Below are positions 34,866 to 46,092 of a DNA stretch of 46,092 bases, in pieces. Every line of letters starts with the position of its first letter. Position 1 is the first letter of the stretch. Below the pieces are notes generated by a model. The model saw only the letters and a program-made list of their open reading frames with translations, was not told the origin of the DNA and made no database searches. Made by a program: the position numbers and the translations under genes. This stretch comes from Paraphysomonas bandaiensis (lineage: Eukaryota; Chrysophyceae): contig CBFFRP010000667.1 in assembly GCA_965644295.1 (NCBI GenBank), positions 1-46,092 of the forward strand. The letters run 5' to 3'.

Positions 34866-37800
34866 TTACAATGAAGTGGATTCTAACACCAGTTCATTGG
34901 ATTCATTCATAGTGGTCTGGCTCGTGTTCGCCAAAGCATCACTACCGCTAGCAATTGACATCGTTCCAGCTGGTACATGCAACTCCCCCGTTTCCCCATG
35001 TACAGCCGCATCAGCCGCTGCTCGAACGGCTTTTTCACGTCGCTTTATTAATAAGTCTTCTCGTAGCTCCTCAGGTGTTAACTCCAGCAGATGTGGAGGG
35101 ACCATGCACGGACTAGTATTTTTCGTGATACTCTGCATTTTGACTTGGAGAAATCGGTGTAAAGGTTCCAAGAGCGCAATTTCACCACTGGTCTCTAAAA
35201 CCCATACAGTGTCATAGTCATGGTACCGTATCTGCAACCAATTCCCCTTCTTCGCTTCACAAATTACGACCATACCTTTCTCAAGAGTACCACATACAAT
35301 CTGACATTTTCGTATAAGTTAATTCGCAAGTAAGGGCTACTGTGATGCGCATACCGCTTCCTTGACGGGACGTTGCCGCACTTTAATTTCGACTCCATCT
35401 GGAAGGAAGTCAGAGACCTAGAGCCAAAATGAATGTAGCATTATGCACGTTATAACTTGTCATACCATATAAAAAACCGGTTTCGGGTAATTATGCAAAT
35501 CATCCCAGAATCCTTTCACATGATTCATGGAAGGATGCATGATAGGTATTGATCCTAATCGAAATTGAGTCCATCCCAATCCACCAGAATAGCGTACCTA
35601 TGCAATAGATTACATACCGGTGTATCACATTTCATGGCAATTACCAGAATCCAGTTTCCCAAGATGTCCTCGACCCTGTATGTTAAATTTGGTTCTATAA
35701 CTCCAATTGGCCGCCCTTCGTCTCCCAAGTTATCAAATATCTGGGGACAGTAGTACCGCGGAAGCAGAATGGTATCCCCAAGCTCATAGTAAGTCGGAAA
35801 ATGCATTCCAGACTGAAGATACTTGGCTCTGCGGATTATATGTGCCTCCGAAAGCCACAGTTCTTCAGCATTATTAGATTTTATGTGTTCCTTCTTTGCT
35901 CGCTCTGCATGTCGACGCTCCGATTTTTCAGAAGTAAATCTCTTGCCACAGTAATGACACACGAACAAGGGTTCCTTCCCTGTCTGCTTTCTATACTCCA
36001 TTTTCAGCTCATTTCGCTTTTTATATATACTGTTATCACAAATCATCTTTCTAGCAAGGGGCAGAGGAGGTTTCATGAGCATTCTAGATATAGCAGGACC
36101 AACTCCCTTCAATGAATATATAAAGTGGTTCTTGATTATACACTTGTAAAATTTCCGAATACTAATTTGATCATCTTCGCCGGTAACACGACACATTGAT
36201 ATTACTTCATTCACATTTTTTTCGTCAACTGTCATAGCTAACTTTCGGAAAAATATCAAAACACATTTCGACGGCACCAGCTGATGTAACTCATATTCTG
36301 AAGAAGGCGGCTCCACTGTTGTGAGTTGAACTTCTGGATTGGTCTTATCGACTAGTATGGGCGCAAGTTTATCGTCAGGTGGCGGAACAGCAGCTGTTTC
36401 ATACTCCTTCTTTGCATCCAATAATAGAGCCGAAATCATAGCCAAATGAGCAGACTTGATCCATTCCGGCTGCCTATCCACATCGTGACACAAGGAGCGA
36501 CAGTAGTGAACAACAAGCTTTGCGAGACATTTAACAAGGACTGTTCCTTCCTTACTATCCAGGAAGGCATTGAGAGTGACAGCATACTTAAACAGCTCAT
36601 CCGCAACAAAGTCATCCTCCATGGTTTTCCTCATCTGCTCCACAGACGTATCCACAGCCGGACCACCATCCTCTTTCTTCTTGCTGATCTTCCACTTTCG
36701 ACGCTTCGTCCACTGACCATTGGGATTCTCATCGTATTGCTTCGGCTGTACAGACCATCGGGCATGCAGCACAGGGTCTTCTTCAATTCTGCGGTTTCGA
36801 TCCAGTGATGTCCGTATTGTCGGCATCTTCGACATAAGCTTGGTTTTCAAATAAACATTGGGCTGGAACCATTGACTCACTATTGGGTTATTTTCTAAAT
36901 CGAGCGTGGTGATCGTTCTATTACCACTCATTCCATAAGCAATATCCAAAGCTGCATCGTTATTCAGATTATTTCCCCTCATTATTAAAGTCTTGACACC
37001 TTTATTACGTCGCAGTGCTTGACAAATAGACATCAGTCCGAGAGTACGTTTCGCTAACATCATTTGTGTGTGGGATATATCCAGCGTCTTCAAATTTTCG
37101 GCGTACATTAATAGCTCACCAACATGCCCTATACCTTCAGGACCTAAGGGGTTCCCAGCCAAATTCAATTCAGTTAGTGAGCCATTCATACGAAGGAAGA
37201 AACAAAGTCGCTCAGCACCGGGAAATCGAAATTTATTATTAGACAGCGAGAGTACCTCCAATGTATTGTTATTTTGCATACATTTGCCAAGTGCAGTGAC
37301 ACCATCATCTCCAATATAATTCCCATCCAACCGAAGAATTTTTAGACTTCTGTGATGATTAAGTATTTTGGATATTTCTTCTGCACCGTCATCGGCTATT
37401 CTATTCGCACACAATTCCAAAGTATGCAAATTGTCGCTGCTCTTATATGTCGTCGACAAATATCGACAGCCATCAAACGAAAACCCGTTGGAATTTAATT
37501 TCAGTGTCTTTAATGCCAGTAAGGATTTGCATGCTTCAGCTACAGCCATCATACCTTCGTCTGAAATGTTGTTGTTCGACAAATCCATCAGTTCAATGTG
37601 TGAATTGCGATGTATGCATCTGGTAAGGGCCCAAGCACCGTCATCATAGAGGAACGAGTTTCTGAGATATATCTCAGTCGGTAACTTTTTGCTCTCTCCC
37701 TCTAAGGGACTTATCACAAGAACGGTATTGTTGGTCACTCCGTCAACTTCCACAGATGATGCAGCCTCATTGTGTCGCTCTACTCCATCAGCAATGAAGC

Positions 37801-39295
37801 GGTACTGATACCTCCCAGGAGGAAGTTTCACATTGTACGAATATACACCCATGCTGTCTGGATACATCATTGTTGCTTTCCAGTTATTGAACTCCCCAAG
37901 AATATACACGTCAGAAAGAATCACTTCCCTCCATTCAAGCCTCACGTCCGCATGTCCCCCACAGGTAGGCGCAATCACAACATCTATAGGCAAGTCTCTA
38001 ACCTGCATGACAGATGTCAATGTGTCTGGAAGATTCATTCCACCATGTTCCACAGTCCATGTGGTGCGATGTTGCTTATCTAAGTGGTGTTGAGTGTGTA
38101 GAGGTCGAACTCCTGCTCGAGGATCAGCACCAAATACAAGAGCCTTATTACGCAGTTGCTCAGCCCGTCGTCCTTCTGGATCAGCGATCATGGGGCGATA
38201 AGGCTGGTGTGTAACTACGTTCAGCCGTGACTCCATTCCATTGAGATCAACAGAATATAAAAGTCTGTGGGCAGTTAATTTTCGACCATAGGCTCCAAGA
38301 AATGCGTTTTCGACAGCTATAAATCGTTTGGATATTTCATCTTTCTCCTTCTGTTTAACCTCATGTAACGAAGTATCTGCGACGTGGGGATGATAATCAT
38401 TCGGTCGCAAAAAACACTCGTCACAATGTGGACAGCCCATTAAAGGAGGATGCGCAATACGAAATTCCTTCAGTGCATCCCTCTCAGTATCATGCAACAC
38501 CTTGTCGACGATTAAGTTCCGAGCTTCGACTTCCAGCACCATCCGTTTGAAGTTTCTATAAATATCCTCATTAGGGTCTTTTTTCTTGAATACATTAACA
38601 TTCCATTTTGTCTTTTTCTGTTGCTTCTCACCCTCTTTCTCAAACCCTAATGCCTAGTTCATAAAATCATAACATTACATGATATTTACTTACATGCATA
38701 AAATTCATCGAAACTGATTTCTCCACTACCGCCTGTGTTCAGGTCCTGCATAAGGGCATTCAGTTCTTCTTCTTTCAAATTTACACCGAGGTGTTTTAAA
38801 AGAACTGAGAGCTCGTCCCTGCATAATACAAGTGTCAGGCTCTACGTTTCATAAATAAAGCACCTACAAATCGATAGAATCGCTGCCATCTGTATCGAAC
38901 TTTCGAAAGATTTCATAAACATTCTTCCGTTTCTTCATTTCTGGTGGCACCTTACCGCGTCGACTTCCCGTGTTATTAATCTTATCGATCTCGTTAATGA
39001 CATGGTTGATCTCAACGGCTCCATTGGGCGTAGAGAGATAGTTCTGTATGATCTTACGGATCCTCTTTACGAATGCAGCCACAAAGAGCCTCTCGTTCTC
39101 CTGTCGGAGGGTCTCGTCCTCTAGTGTTCTGCAGCGCAAGTAAGCCCCTCCATACATATATACGTATAGACACACACAGATACAGACAGCAGATAATCAC
39201 CTGTTCTCCGAATGCTTCGGAGGGCCCCATGTAAGAGGCCCGTCAGTCTTGTGGTGCCTCTTATCCCGCCGATGCTTATTTCTCCACACGTACAT
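34866..39295 (-). CDS. EF-hand / zinc-finger / CBM48 / LRR multidomain protein
   Basis: Exons 39295-39201, 39128-38868, 38818-38694, 38646-35645, 35597-35466, 35417-35355 and 35300-34866 give 1370 aa with all phases kept (introns 47-72 nt). An EF-hand pair lies at about 107-160: DTDGSDSIDLDEL, rebuilt across an intron, and NTGGSGEISFDEF, which keeps the Glu at position 12. CPHCDECF...HPHVADTSLH (about 231-255) is a C2H2-like zinc site. An AMPK-type glycogen-binding CBM48 fills about 395-470 (VYILGEFNNW, PPGRYQYRFIADG). RI-type leucine-rich repeats run about 508-750 (ELMDLSNNNISDEGMMAVAE and following). A classical C2H2 finger is at about 1056-1081 (CHYCGKRF...H). Near the end two SH3-like segments contain NWILVRYSGG and NWLQIRYHDY. 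Likely a cytosolic calcium- and glycan-sensing scaffold; this is inference. No enzyme domain is seen. Confidence 0.9.
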
Positions 39296-39426
39296 ACTCT
39301 ACAGGGGTGACTACAGAGATTAAAGAGAGCGGCGCATACCCATTCACGCATGTACCATGCGCATTACACTATGCACTGTAATATACATCTACAACAAGCA
39401 CACGACAATGTACACTGTAACGGTGA

Positions 39427-39725
39427 ATACATACATACATACATACATACATACATACATACATACATACATACATACATACATACATACATACATACAT
39501 ACATACATACATACATACATACATACATACATACATACATACATACATACATACATACATACATACATACATACATACATACATACATACATACATACAT
39601 ACATACATACATACATACATACATACATACATACATACATACATACATACATACATACATACATACATACATACAGACATACATACATACATACATACAG
39701 ACATACATACATACATACATACATA
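39427..39725. repeat. (CATA)n microsatellite, left part of a split array
   Basis: About 300 bp of CATA with two CAGA variants near its right end. It ends at the TA that flanks the transposon, and its phase continues exactly in the array beyond the element. Confidence 0.97.
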
Positions 39726-39749
39726 CAGCGCATTCTCGATATATCGCGG
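39726..39749 (+). repeat. Terminal inverted repeat, left
   Basis: 24 bases, perfectly complementary in inverted order to 41550-41573, and itself containing the near-palindrome cgatatatcg. Confidence 0.92.
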
Positions 39750-40034
39750 AAAGTGTCCTGGAGAGGAAATCGCGATATATCGCAATATCGCGATATACAA
39801 TTTAATAGTAAAATACAGCACTGTATTCCGCAAAGTCGTAGAGAGCAAGTTTAAGGAGCTTAAGACTGTGCAATATATCCACAATGTCGTGTCTGTATAG
39901 CATAGTACTCCTTGTACTGAATGGCACATGCAAAGAATTTGTGAAATAAGTTATATATCATTATTTATGGAATTTATGGTATTCAATTTCTTAACACACT
40001 TACTACATTCCTAGCTAACAATAAGATAAAATTA

Positions 40035-40313
40035 TTAAATTTCATGGACTTCAGAACCTTTAGTACGTGCTGAAAAAAACTGATGCAGAGAAGTTTGTAC
40101 CTTAGAATGATTCTTGTGCCTTTCTGTATGAATATTATTCTGCACTTTTCTGAGGAGCTCAATATGCGCTGTTGAATGCCCCTCCTGGGTAGCATAATCG
40201 AGTAACATTAAAACAGCATTGTCGGCTTGCACAGCAGTAATAGCACTATCATTTCCATTGGTGTTAATACAATCATCCTCGTCATCGTCATCGCCTTCGT
40301 CCTCTAAAGACAT
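40035..40313 (-). pseudogene. Remnant of a pogo-like transposase C-terminus
   Basis: A 92-aa frame inside the transposon. It begins with an acidic stretch (LEDEGDDDDEDD), continues with a helix-prone segment (LLRKVQNNIHTERHKNHSK) and then QTSLHQFF. An acidic patch followed by QxxLxxFF, a PCNA-interacting (PIP-box) pattern, is typical of the end of pogo/Tigger transposases. The catalytic DDE region is not recognisable upstream, so the gene is broken or the frame is only its last exon. Read as a remnant with moderate confidence. Confidence 0.5.
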
Positions 40314-41268
40314 TGACTGCTGAAGTGCAGTGATACTGCTCTTATTTGTTCTTCATTATGTGTCATTATAATAAAGAATTGATCTTTATAATAGTAAAAC
40401 AATGTTGTGATTATTAGAGTGTTAGTAATGAACACGATAGAGTGAAAATTATGAATAACAATATAGAACATAGCAATATTCAACCTATGTTGTACAGATG
40501 GTATGTACAAACTTAAGCATATACAATAGAGAGCTCATATAGCATAAAATAACCTGATAGCTGGTTCTTACACGCATTAAGGTTTCCGTAAATTGAATTA
40601 TTAGTACTTGTCTTATAATGTCACTTGATAATGAAACCCTACTGCTTAACCAATTAAAAGTTTTCTCATACTCATCCTCTGTATCAAAGTTTGACATTAT
40701 ATGAGAAGTATTAACTTAACAACAGAAGGTAAACTTATACTCAATGCTTCAATTCAGCTTTCAATTGCCTGCACTTCGATGTTCACTCCAAAGTCATATT
40801 ACGCATTCGTTTGAGGTAAATATCCCCCAGTGCATTTTCCTTAGTGTACTCTTCAGTAATTGCCAAACATGTCTCCGCCTTTTTCGGCTTTTGCCCAAGT
40901 TTCAATCAGGTGTCCAAGTGTTGCTATTTGTGAACTCCATGCATTCTCAGGGAATGACTCCAGAATGGTCTCATGAGCCTCCTGTTATTGAGGGTATGTA
41001 ACGAAGAAATTTCTCAATAACAGGTATTCGAAGTTCTTGCAGCACGCGACATTGAATATCATGAGACATATATCCTTCTTATGAGCAGACGTCCTTCGAT
41101 GAGAGAAAAAGACTCTTGCGCATCATTACATTTCATCCTCAGGTTCGCATTCAACGAGAGTGTCGTCGACAGGATCTTATATTGACTCACTATCACTCAT
41201 GTTATCAATAAATGTGATTAATATACTATGGATATATGTTCATCTAGAGGTTTTTATGCTCCCCAAAA

Positions 41269-41456
41269 TCCTTACCCCGACAAAAAATCTACATGGTAAG
41301 GATTCCAAATTTTACCCCCCCACTCTCTCTCCAGGGTAAGCATTTTGGTAAGCATTTTCAAAAACTTACCCCGAAAATGCTTACCAGGGTAAACAGAAAT
41401 TGATTTTCGGCGTATTTTGGTAAGGAATGCTTACCAAAAAAATGCTTACCCTTGTA
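41269..41456. repeat. Cluster of inverted GGTAAGCATT / AATGCTTACC motifs
   Basis: About eight copies of ggtaag[cg]att or its complement lie in both orientations within 190 bp, including the palindrome ggtaaggaatgcttacc and the tandem gggtaagcattttggtaagcatttt. They sit just inside the right end of the transposon. Such clusters can be transposase sub-terminal binding sites or hairpins; the role here is unknown. Confidence 0.75.
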
Positions 41457-41549
41457 ACAGAAAATGACCTCAGTTTTCCATTATAATTATGTGTGATGAA
41501 GTGTCCTGGACCAAAATCCGCGATATAAAAGGGTATCGCGATATACATA

Positions 41550-41573
41550 CCGCGATATATCGAGAATGCGCTG
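41550..41573 (-). repeat. Terminal inverted repeat, right
   Basis: Perfect inverted copy of the left end, followed by the TA of the target duplication and then CATA repeats. Confidence 0.92.
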
Positions 41574-41575
41574 TA

Positions 41576-41639
41576 CATACATACATACATACATACCTAC
41601 ATACATGTACATACCGACCTACATACATACATACATACA

Positions 41640-41673
<34 letters not shown>

Positions 41674-42043
41674 CATACATACATACATACATACATACAT
41701 ACATACATACATACATACATACATACATACATACATACATACATACAGTCATACATACATACATACATACATTAATACATTCATACATACATACATACAT
41801 ACATACATACATACATACATACATACATACATACATACATACATACATACATACATACATACATACATACATACATACATACATACATACATACATACAT
41901 ACATACATACATGCATACATACATACATACATACATACTACATGCATACATACATACATATATACATACATACATACATACATACATACATACATACATA
42001 CATACATACATACATACATACATACATACATACATGCATACAT
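41576..42043. repeat. (CATA)n microsatellite, right part of a split array
   Basis: About 470 bp of CATA with scattered CCTA, TATA, TTAA and GCAT variants. It is the continuation of the array at 39427-39725, separated by the transposon. Confidence 0.96.
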
Positions 42044-42383
42044 AGTACATACGAAGAGAAAAAATGTACGGATCACTCTACTGTCGTCAGTACTACAGGC
42101 TGGCAATGACACGGATCCAATACTCCCGTTGTTCTTTATCGGTCTACACTACAGGTAGGCAAAGAAACAAGTCTCTTGACAGATACTACAGAAATTGTTA
42201 GTGACAAGAAATTATGAGACTCCCCTACAGTCATAATACTGTTCTCGTGTACTCATTCATATTTCGGTGTACATTCTAGACCGTATCCTACAGAGCTACA
42301 AATGCACTAAACTGAAAAATACAGCCGTCAGGGGAACAAAAATAACGACACTCTTGTCACTCGCACTTTCTCGTACCAACGTA
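42044..42383. other. Gene-free region next to the copia relic
   Basis: No frame, LTR pair or RNA gene can be supported. It may be 3' sequence of the minus-strand copia relic, but no repeat boundary is visible. Confidence 0.4.
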
Positions 42384-43523
42384 TCACTTTGCTCTTCGCA
42401 CCCCTGTGGCATGTGTATTGTCTCCTACAATACCACATGACATATACCTGTACAGAGTACCTTGAAGGGGCTTCGTCAATGCATCTGCAAGCATCATCTT
42501 CGTCGGTAAGTGCTGCAAACGAATATTTCCTGCCTTGTAATTCTCTCTGATGATCTCGCGCCTCACAAGTAGATATTTCGATCGATACTTGCCACCACCT
42601 TTCATCACAAGCGATAAAGTCGACGTATTGTCTTGAAGTACCACAGGTGCGTCGATATCGTATCCTTGTCCCTTGATGAAATCTGCACACTGTATCACCT
42701 GCATCATCATATCTGACAGTCCCACCAATTCAGATTCTGTCGAGTCTTTCGTGACCATCCGTTGCTTCGAGGATTTGCACAGAACTGTCGCGCCACCTAC
42801 CTTAACCACGAGTCCCGTATGTCCTTTGCCATCCTCATGACATGCGAACGCTGAATCGATGTATCCAGTGACAGCCAGCTCCTTCCCCACGCATAATACC
42901 AAGTTCTGTTCCTTAGTCGCATTGAGGTAGCGGGCTACTCTGTGAAGCTTTTCCATATCTGCCTGTGTAGGACTCTTCACTTTTGTACTCAGGTAAGCGA
43001 TTGCAAGCAATATATCCGGTCTCACTCTCTTAGCCAGGTATAATAATTGTGCCACCATCTTATGGAACTTTCTCCTCTCATTCTTGTTGATCAATTTAGT
43101 CGTAGTGTTCTTAAATAACGCACCAGTAGCTGGTGATGCAGCATTCCCTGTTACACCGTGTTCCTGTAGAAAATTCTCTATGTATGACTTCATAGACACC
43201 GTGATCTCGCCGTCCTCTGCTATTATTATATGCATGCCTAGGTAGGATAGATTTTTTTCATCGCTATACTTTACTTCCACAAAACGCTCCCTGAGCTCTT
43301 GTACAAGCTTCTTGGTATCTTCCTCCTTGTGTGACATAACCAGTAGGTCGTCACCGTCGTCACCAACAAGTTGTGGAACATCTTCATCTTCATTCTCTGC
43401 TGAGTCGACTACATCTTCATGACTCGTTCGCGACTCCAGTTGTCGTTCGCCTTTCGCTGATTCTTCCAAGTAAGTCGAGTTATGATCCTCTTCATTAGAC
43501 TCATGTCCCTCTGGCAGGTTCAT
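42384..43523 (-). pseudogene. Copia pol relic: linker fused to RT tail and RNase H
   Basis: The frame has 379 codons from the ATG, and in-frame codons continue upstream into the satellite before a stop. The first 70 residues are acidic and low-complexity, like the integrase-RT linker of copia elements. It then runs directly into DLLVMSHKEEDTKKLVQEL, which normally follows the YVDD motif; here the site reads GDDGDD. The RT fingers and palm before it are absent, so the copy has an internal deletion and a truncated 5' side. Beyond are NLSYLGMHI, RVRPDILLAIAYLSTK, RNase H GYIDSAFACHEDGKGHTG, KDSTESELVGLSD and MMLADALTKPLQG. It differs clearly from the copia at 16289 and is a second lineage. It cannot be functional alone. 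Confidence 0.85.
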
Positions 43524-43546
43524 CTTATCCTCCTCTCTATCCAGCC

Positions 43547-46092
43547 TATGTTATATATGATATGTTATATATGATATGGTATATATGATATGTTATATAT
43601 GATATGGTATATATGATATGGTATATATGATATGTTATATATGATATGTTATATATGATATGTTATATATGATATGTTATATATGATATGTTATATATGA
43701 TATGTTATATATGATATGTTATATATGATATGTTATATATGATATGTTATATATGATATGTTATATATGATATGTTATATATGATATGTTATATATGATA
43801 TGTTATATATGATATGTTATATATGATATGTTATATATGATATGTTATATATGATATGGTATATATGATATGTTATATATGATATGTTATATATGATATG
43901 TTATATATGATATGTTATATATGATATGGTATATATGATATGTTATATATGATATGTTATATATGATATGTTATATATGATATGTTATATATGATATGTT
44001 ATATATGATATGTTATATATGATATGTTATATATGATATGTTATATATGATATGGTATATATGATATGGTATATATGATATGTTATATATGATATGTTAT
44101 ATATGATATGTTATATATGATATGTTATATATGATATGGTATATATGATATGTTATATATGATATGTTATATATGATATGTTATATATGATATGGTATAT
44201 ATGATATGTTATATATGATATGGTATATATGATATGTTATATATGATATGTTATATATGATATGTTATATATGATATGGTATATATGATATGTTATATAT
44301 GATATGGTATATATGATATGTTATATATGATATGGTATATATGATATGTTATATATGATATGTTATATATGATATGTTATATATGATATGTTATATATGA
44401 TATGGTATATATGATATGTTATATATGATATGTTATATATGATATGGTATATATGATATGTTATATATGATATGTTATATATGATATGGTATATATGATA
44501 TGGTATATATGATATGTTATATATGATATGGTATATATGATATGGTATATATGATATGTTATATATGATATGTTATATATGATATGTTATATATGATATG
44601 GTATATATGATATGTTATATATGATATGTTATATATGATATGTTATATATGATATGTTATATATGATATGTTATATATGATATGGTATATATGATATGTT
44701 ATATATGATATGTTATATATGATATGGTATATATGATATGTTATATATGATATGTTATATATGATATGGTATATATGATATGTTATATATGATATGTTAT
44801 ATATGATATGTTATATATGATATGTTATATATGATATGTTATATATGATATGTTATATATGATATGTTATATATGATATGTTATATATGATATGGTATAT
44901 ATGATATGTTATATATGATATGTTATATATGATATGTTATATATGATATGTTATATATGATATGGTATATATGATATGTTATATATGATATGTTATATAT
45001 GATATGTTATATATGATATGTTATATATGATATGGTATATATGATATGGTATATATGATATGGTATATATGATATGTTATATATGATATGGTATATATGA
45101 TATGTTATATATGATATGGTATATATGATATGTTATATATGATATGGTATATATGATATGTTATATATGATATGGTATATATGATATGGTATATATGATA
45201 TGTTATATATGATATGTTATATATGATATGGTATATATGATATGTTATATATGATATGTTATATATGATATGTTATATATGATATGGTATATATGATATG
45301 GTATATATGATATGTTATATATGATATGTTATATATGATATGTTATATATGATATGTTATATATGATATGTTATATATGATATGTTATATATGATATGTT
45401 ATATATGATATGTTATATATGATATGGTATATATGATATGGTATATATGATATGTTATATATGATATGTTATATATGATATGGTATATATGATATGTTAT
45501 ATATGATATGGTATATATGATATGTTATATATGATATGTTATATATGATATGTTATATATGATATGTTATATATGATATGGTATATATGATATGTTATAT
45601 ATGATATGTTATATATGATATGTTATATATGATATGTTATATATGATATGGTATATATGATATGTTATATATGATATGTTATATATGATATGGTATATAT
45701 GATATGTTATATATGATATGTTATATATGATATGTTATATATGATATGTTATATATGATATGGTATATATGATATGGTATATATGATATGTTATATATGA
45801 TATGGTATATATGATATGTTATATATGATATGTTATATATGATATGTTATATATGATATGGTATATATGATATGGTATATATGATATGTTATATATGATA
45901 TGTTATATATGATATGGTATATATGATATGTTATATATGATATGTTATATATGATATGTTATATATGATATGTTATATATGATATGTTATATATGATATG
46001 TTATATATGATATGTTATATATGATATGTTATATATGATATGGTATATATGATATGGTATATATGATATGTTATATATGATATGTTATATAT
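43547..46092. repeat. 14-bp AT-rich satellite, ~180 copies, continues past the window
   Basis: The unit is TTATATATGATATG or GTATATATGATATG; only the first base varies (T more often than G). About 2.5 kb is in the window and the array is open at the right edge. It starts right at the truncated end of the copia relic. It is not coding: 14 is not a multiple of three and stops occur in each frame. It could be subtelomeric, pericentromeric or an isolated expansion. Confidence 0.98.

Larger units (their letters stand above)
39726..41573. mobile_element. TA-flanked DNA transposon (Tc1/mariner-pogo type), degenerate
   Basis: The ends are perfect 24-bp inverted repeats beginning CAGCGCATTCTCGATATATC (39726-39749 and 41550-41573), flanked by TA on both sides. 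CAG...CTG ends with a TA duplication are the mark of pogo/Tigger-like elements. Removing the 1848-bp element and one TA rejoins the CATA array in perfect phase. Inside are only short minus-strand frames, one resembling a pogo-type transposase tail, so the copy is probably non-autonomous. Just inside each end, a segment starting AAGTGTCCTGGA and several CGCGATATATCGC-like palindromes occur. The family name is inferred from ends and target only. Confidence 0.8.

Noticed and set aside
35555-35617. Alternative intron 35555-35617 with donor GTATGT
   Set aside because: It leaves the next exon out of phase with a stop. The intron 35598-35644 keeps phase and restores a conserved-looking NW..VRY segment.
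40744-41001. 85-codon plus-strand frame inside the transposon
   Set aside because: No transposase motif, and it lies opposite to the strand carrying the transposase-like tail.

Overview
The window is nuclear DNA of a unicellular eukaryote. The evidence is about 40 GT-AG introns, most only 44-120 nt long and often 47-55 nt; an intron-poor but spliced gene set; a Pol III-type tRNA-Val(CAC) with a T8 terminator; N-myristoylation-type kinase and stress-protein N-termini; a Ty1/copia retrotransposon; a TA-flanked cut-and-paste element; and long CATA microsatellites. The gene content (PKG-like kinase, USP proteins, EF-hand/CBM48/LRR fusions, secreted orphan proteins) fits a protist such as a stramenopile or rhizarian, but no marker settles the lineage.

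Layout. Positions 1-13355 (minus) are one gene. A 14-exon coiled-coil N-terminal part (about 755 aa) is spliced into a giant last exon made of about 19 in-frame copies of a 516-bp (172-aa) repeat, open to the window edge. Divergent to it, 13835-15411 (plus) encodes a small secreted helical orphan. A complete copia element lies at 16289-21795 (294-bp LTRs, 5-bp target duplication, one LTR mismatch). Next are a secreted or type II glycosyltransferase-like gene (minus, 22248-23573), tRNA-Val (23863-23935), an intronless double-USP protein (plus, 24193-25545) and an acyl-CoA synthetase with a mitochondrial-type N-terminus (minus, 26105-28122). A 512-bp CATA array fills the promoter shared with a small membrane protein (plus, 28861-29671). 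A possible small secreted protein (29932-30231) follows, then a PKG-like kinase (minus, 30451-31786), which is divergent from an aldo-keto reductase carrying a novel duplicated N-terminal module (plus, 32225-34055). The large EF-hand/CBM48/LRR/zinc-finger protein occupies 34866-39295 (minus).

The right end is repeat-dominated. A CATA microsatellite is split by a 1.85-kb TA-flanked transposon with pogo-like traits (39726-41573). A copia relic lacking most of its reverse transcriptase follows (42384-43523). A 14-bp AT-rich satellite of about 180 copies runs off the end (43547-46092).

The genes do not form an obvious pathway. Three divergent pairs share short intergenic regions, two of which are filled with simple or G-rich repeats. 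Splice models were built by hand from reading-frame continuity; every multi-exon gene given here keeps phase across all its junctions.
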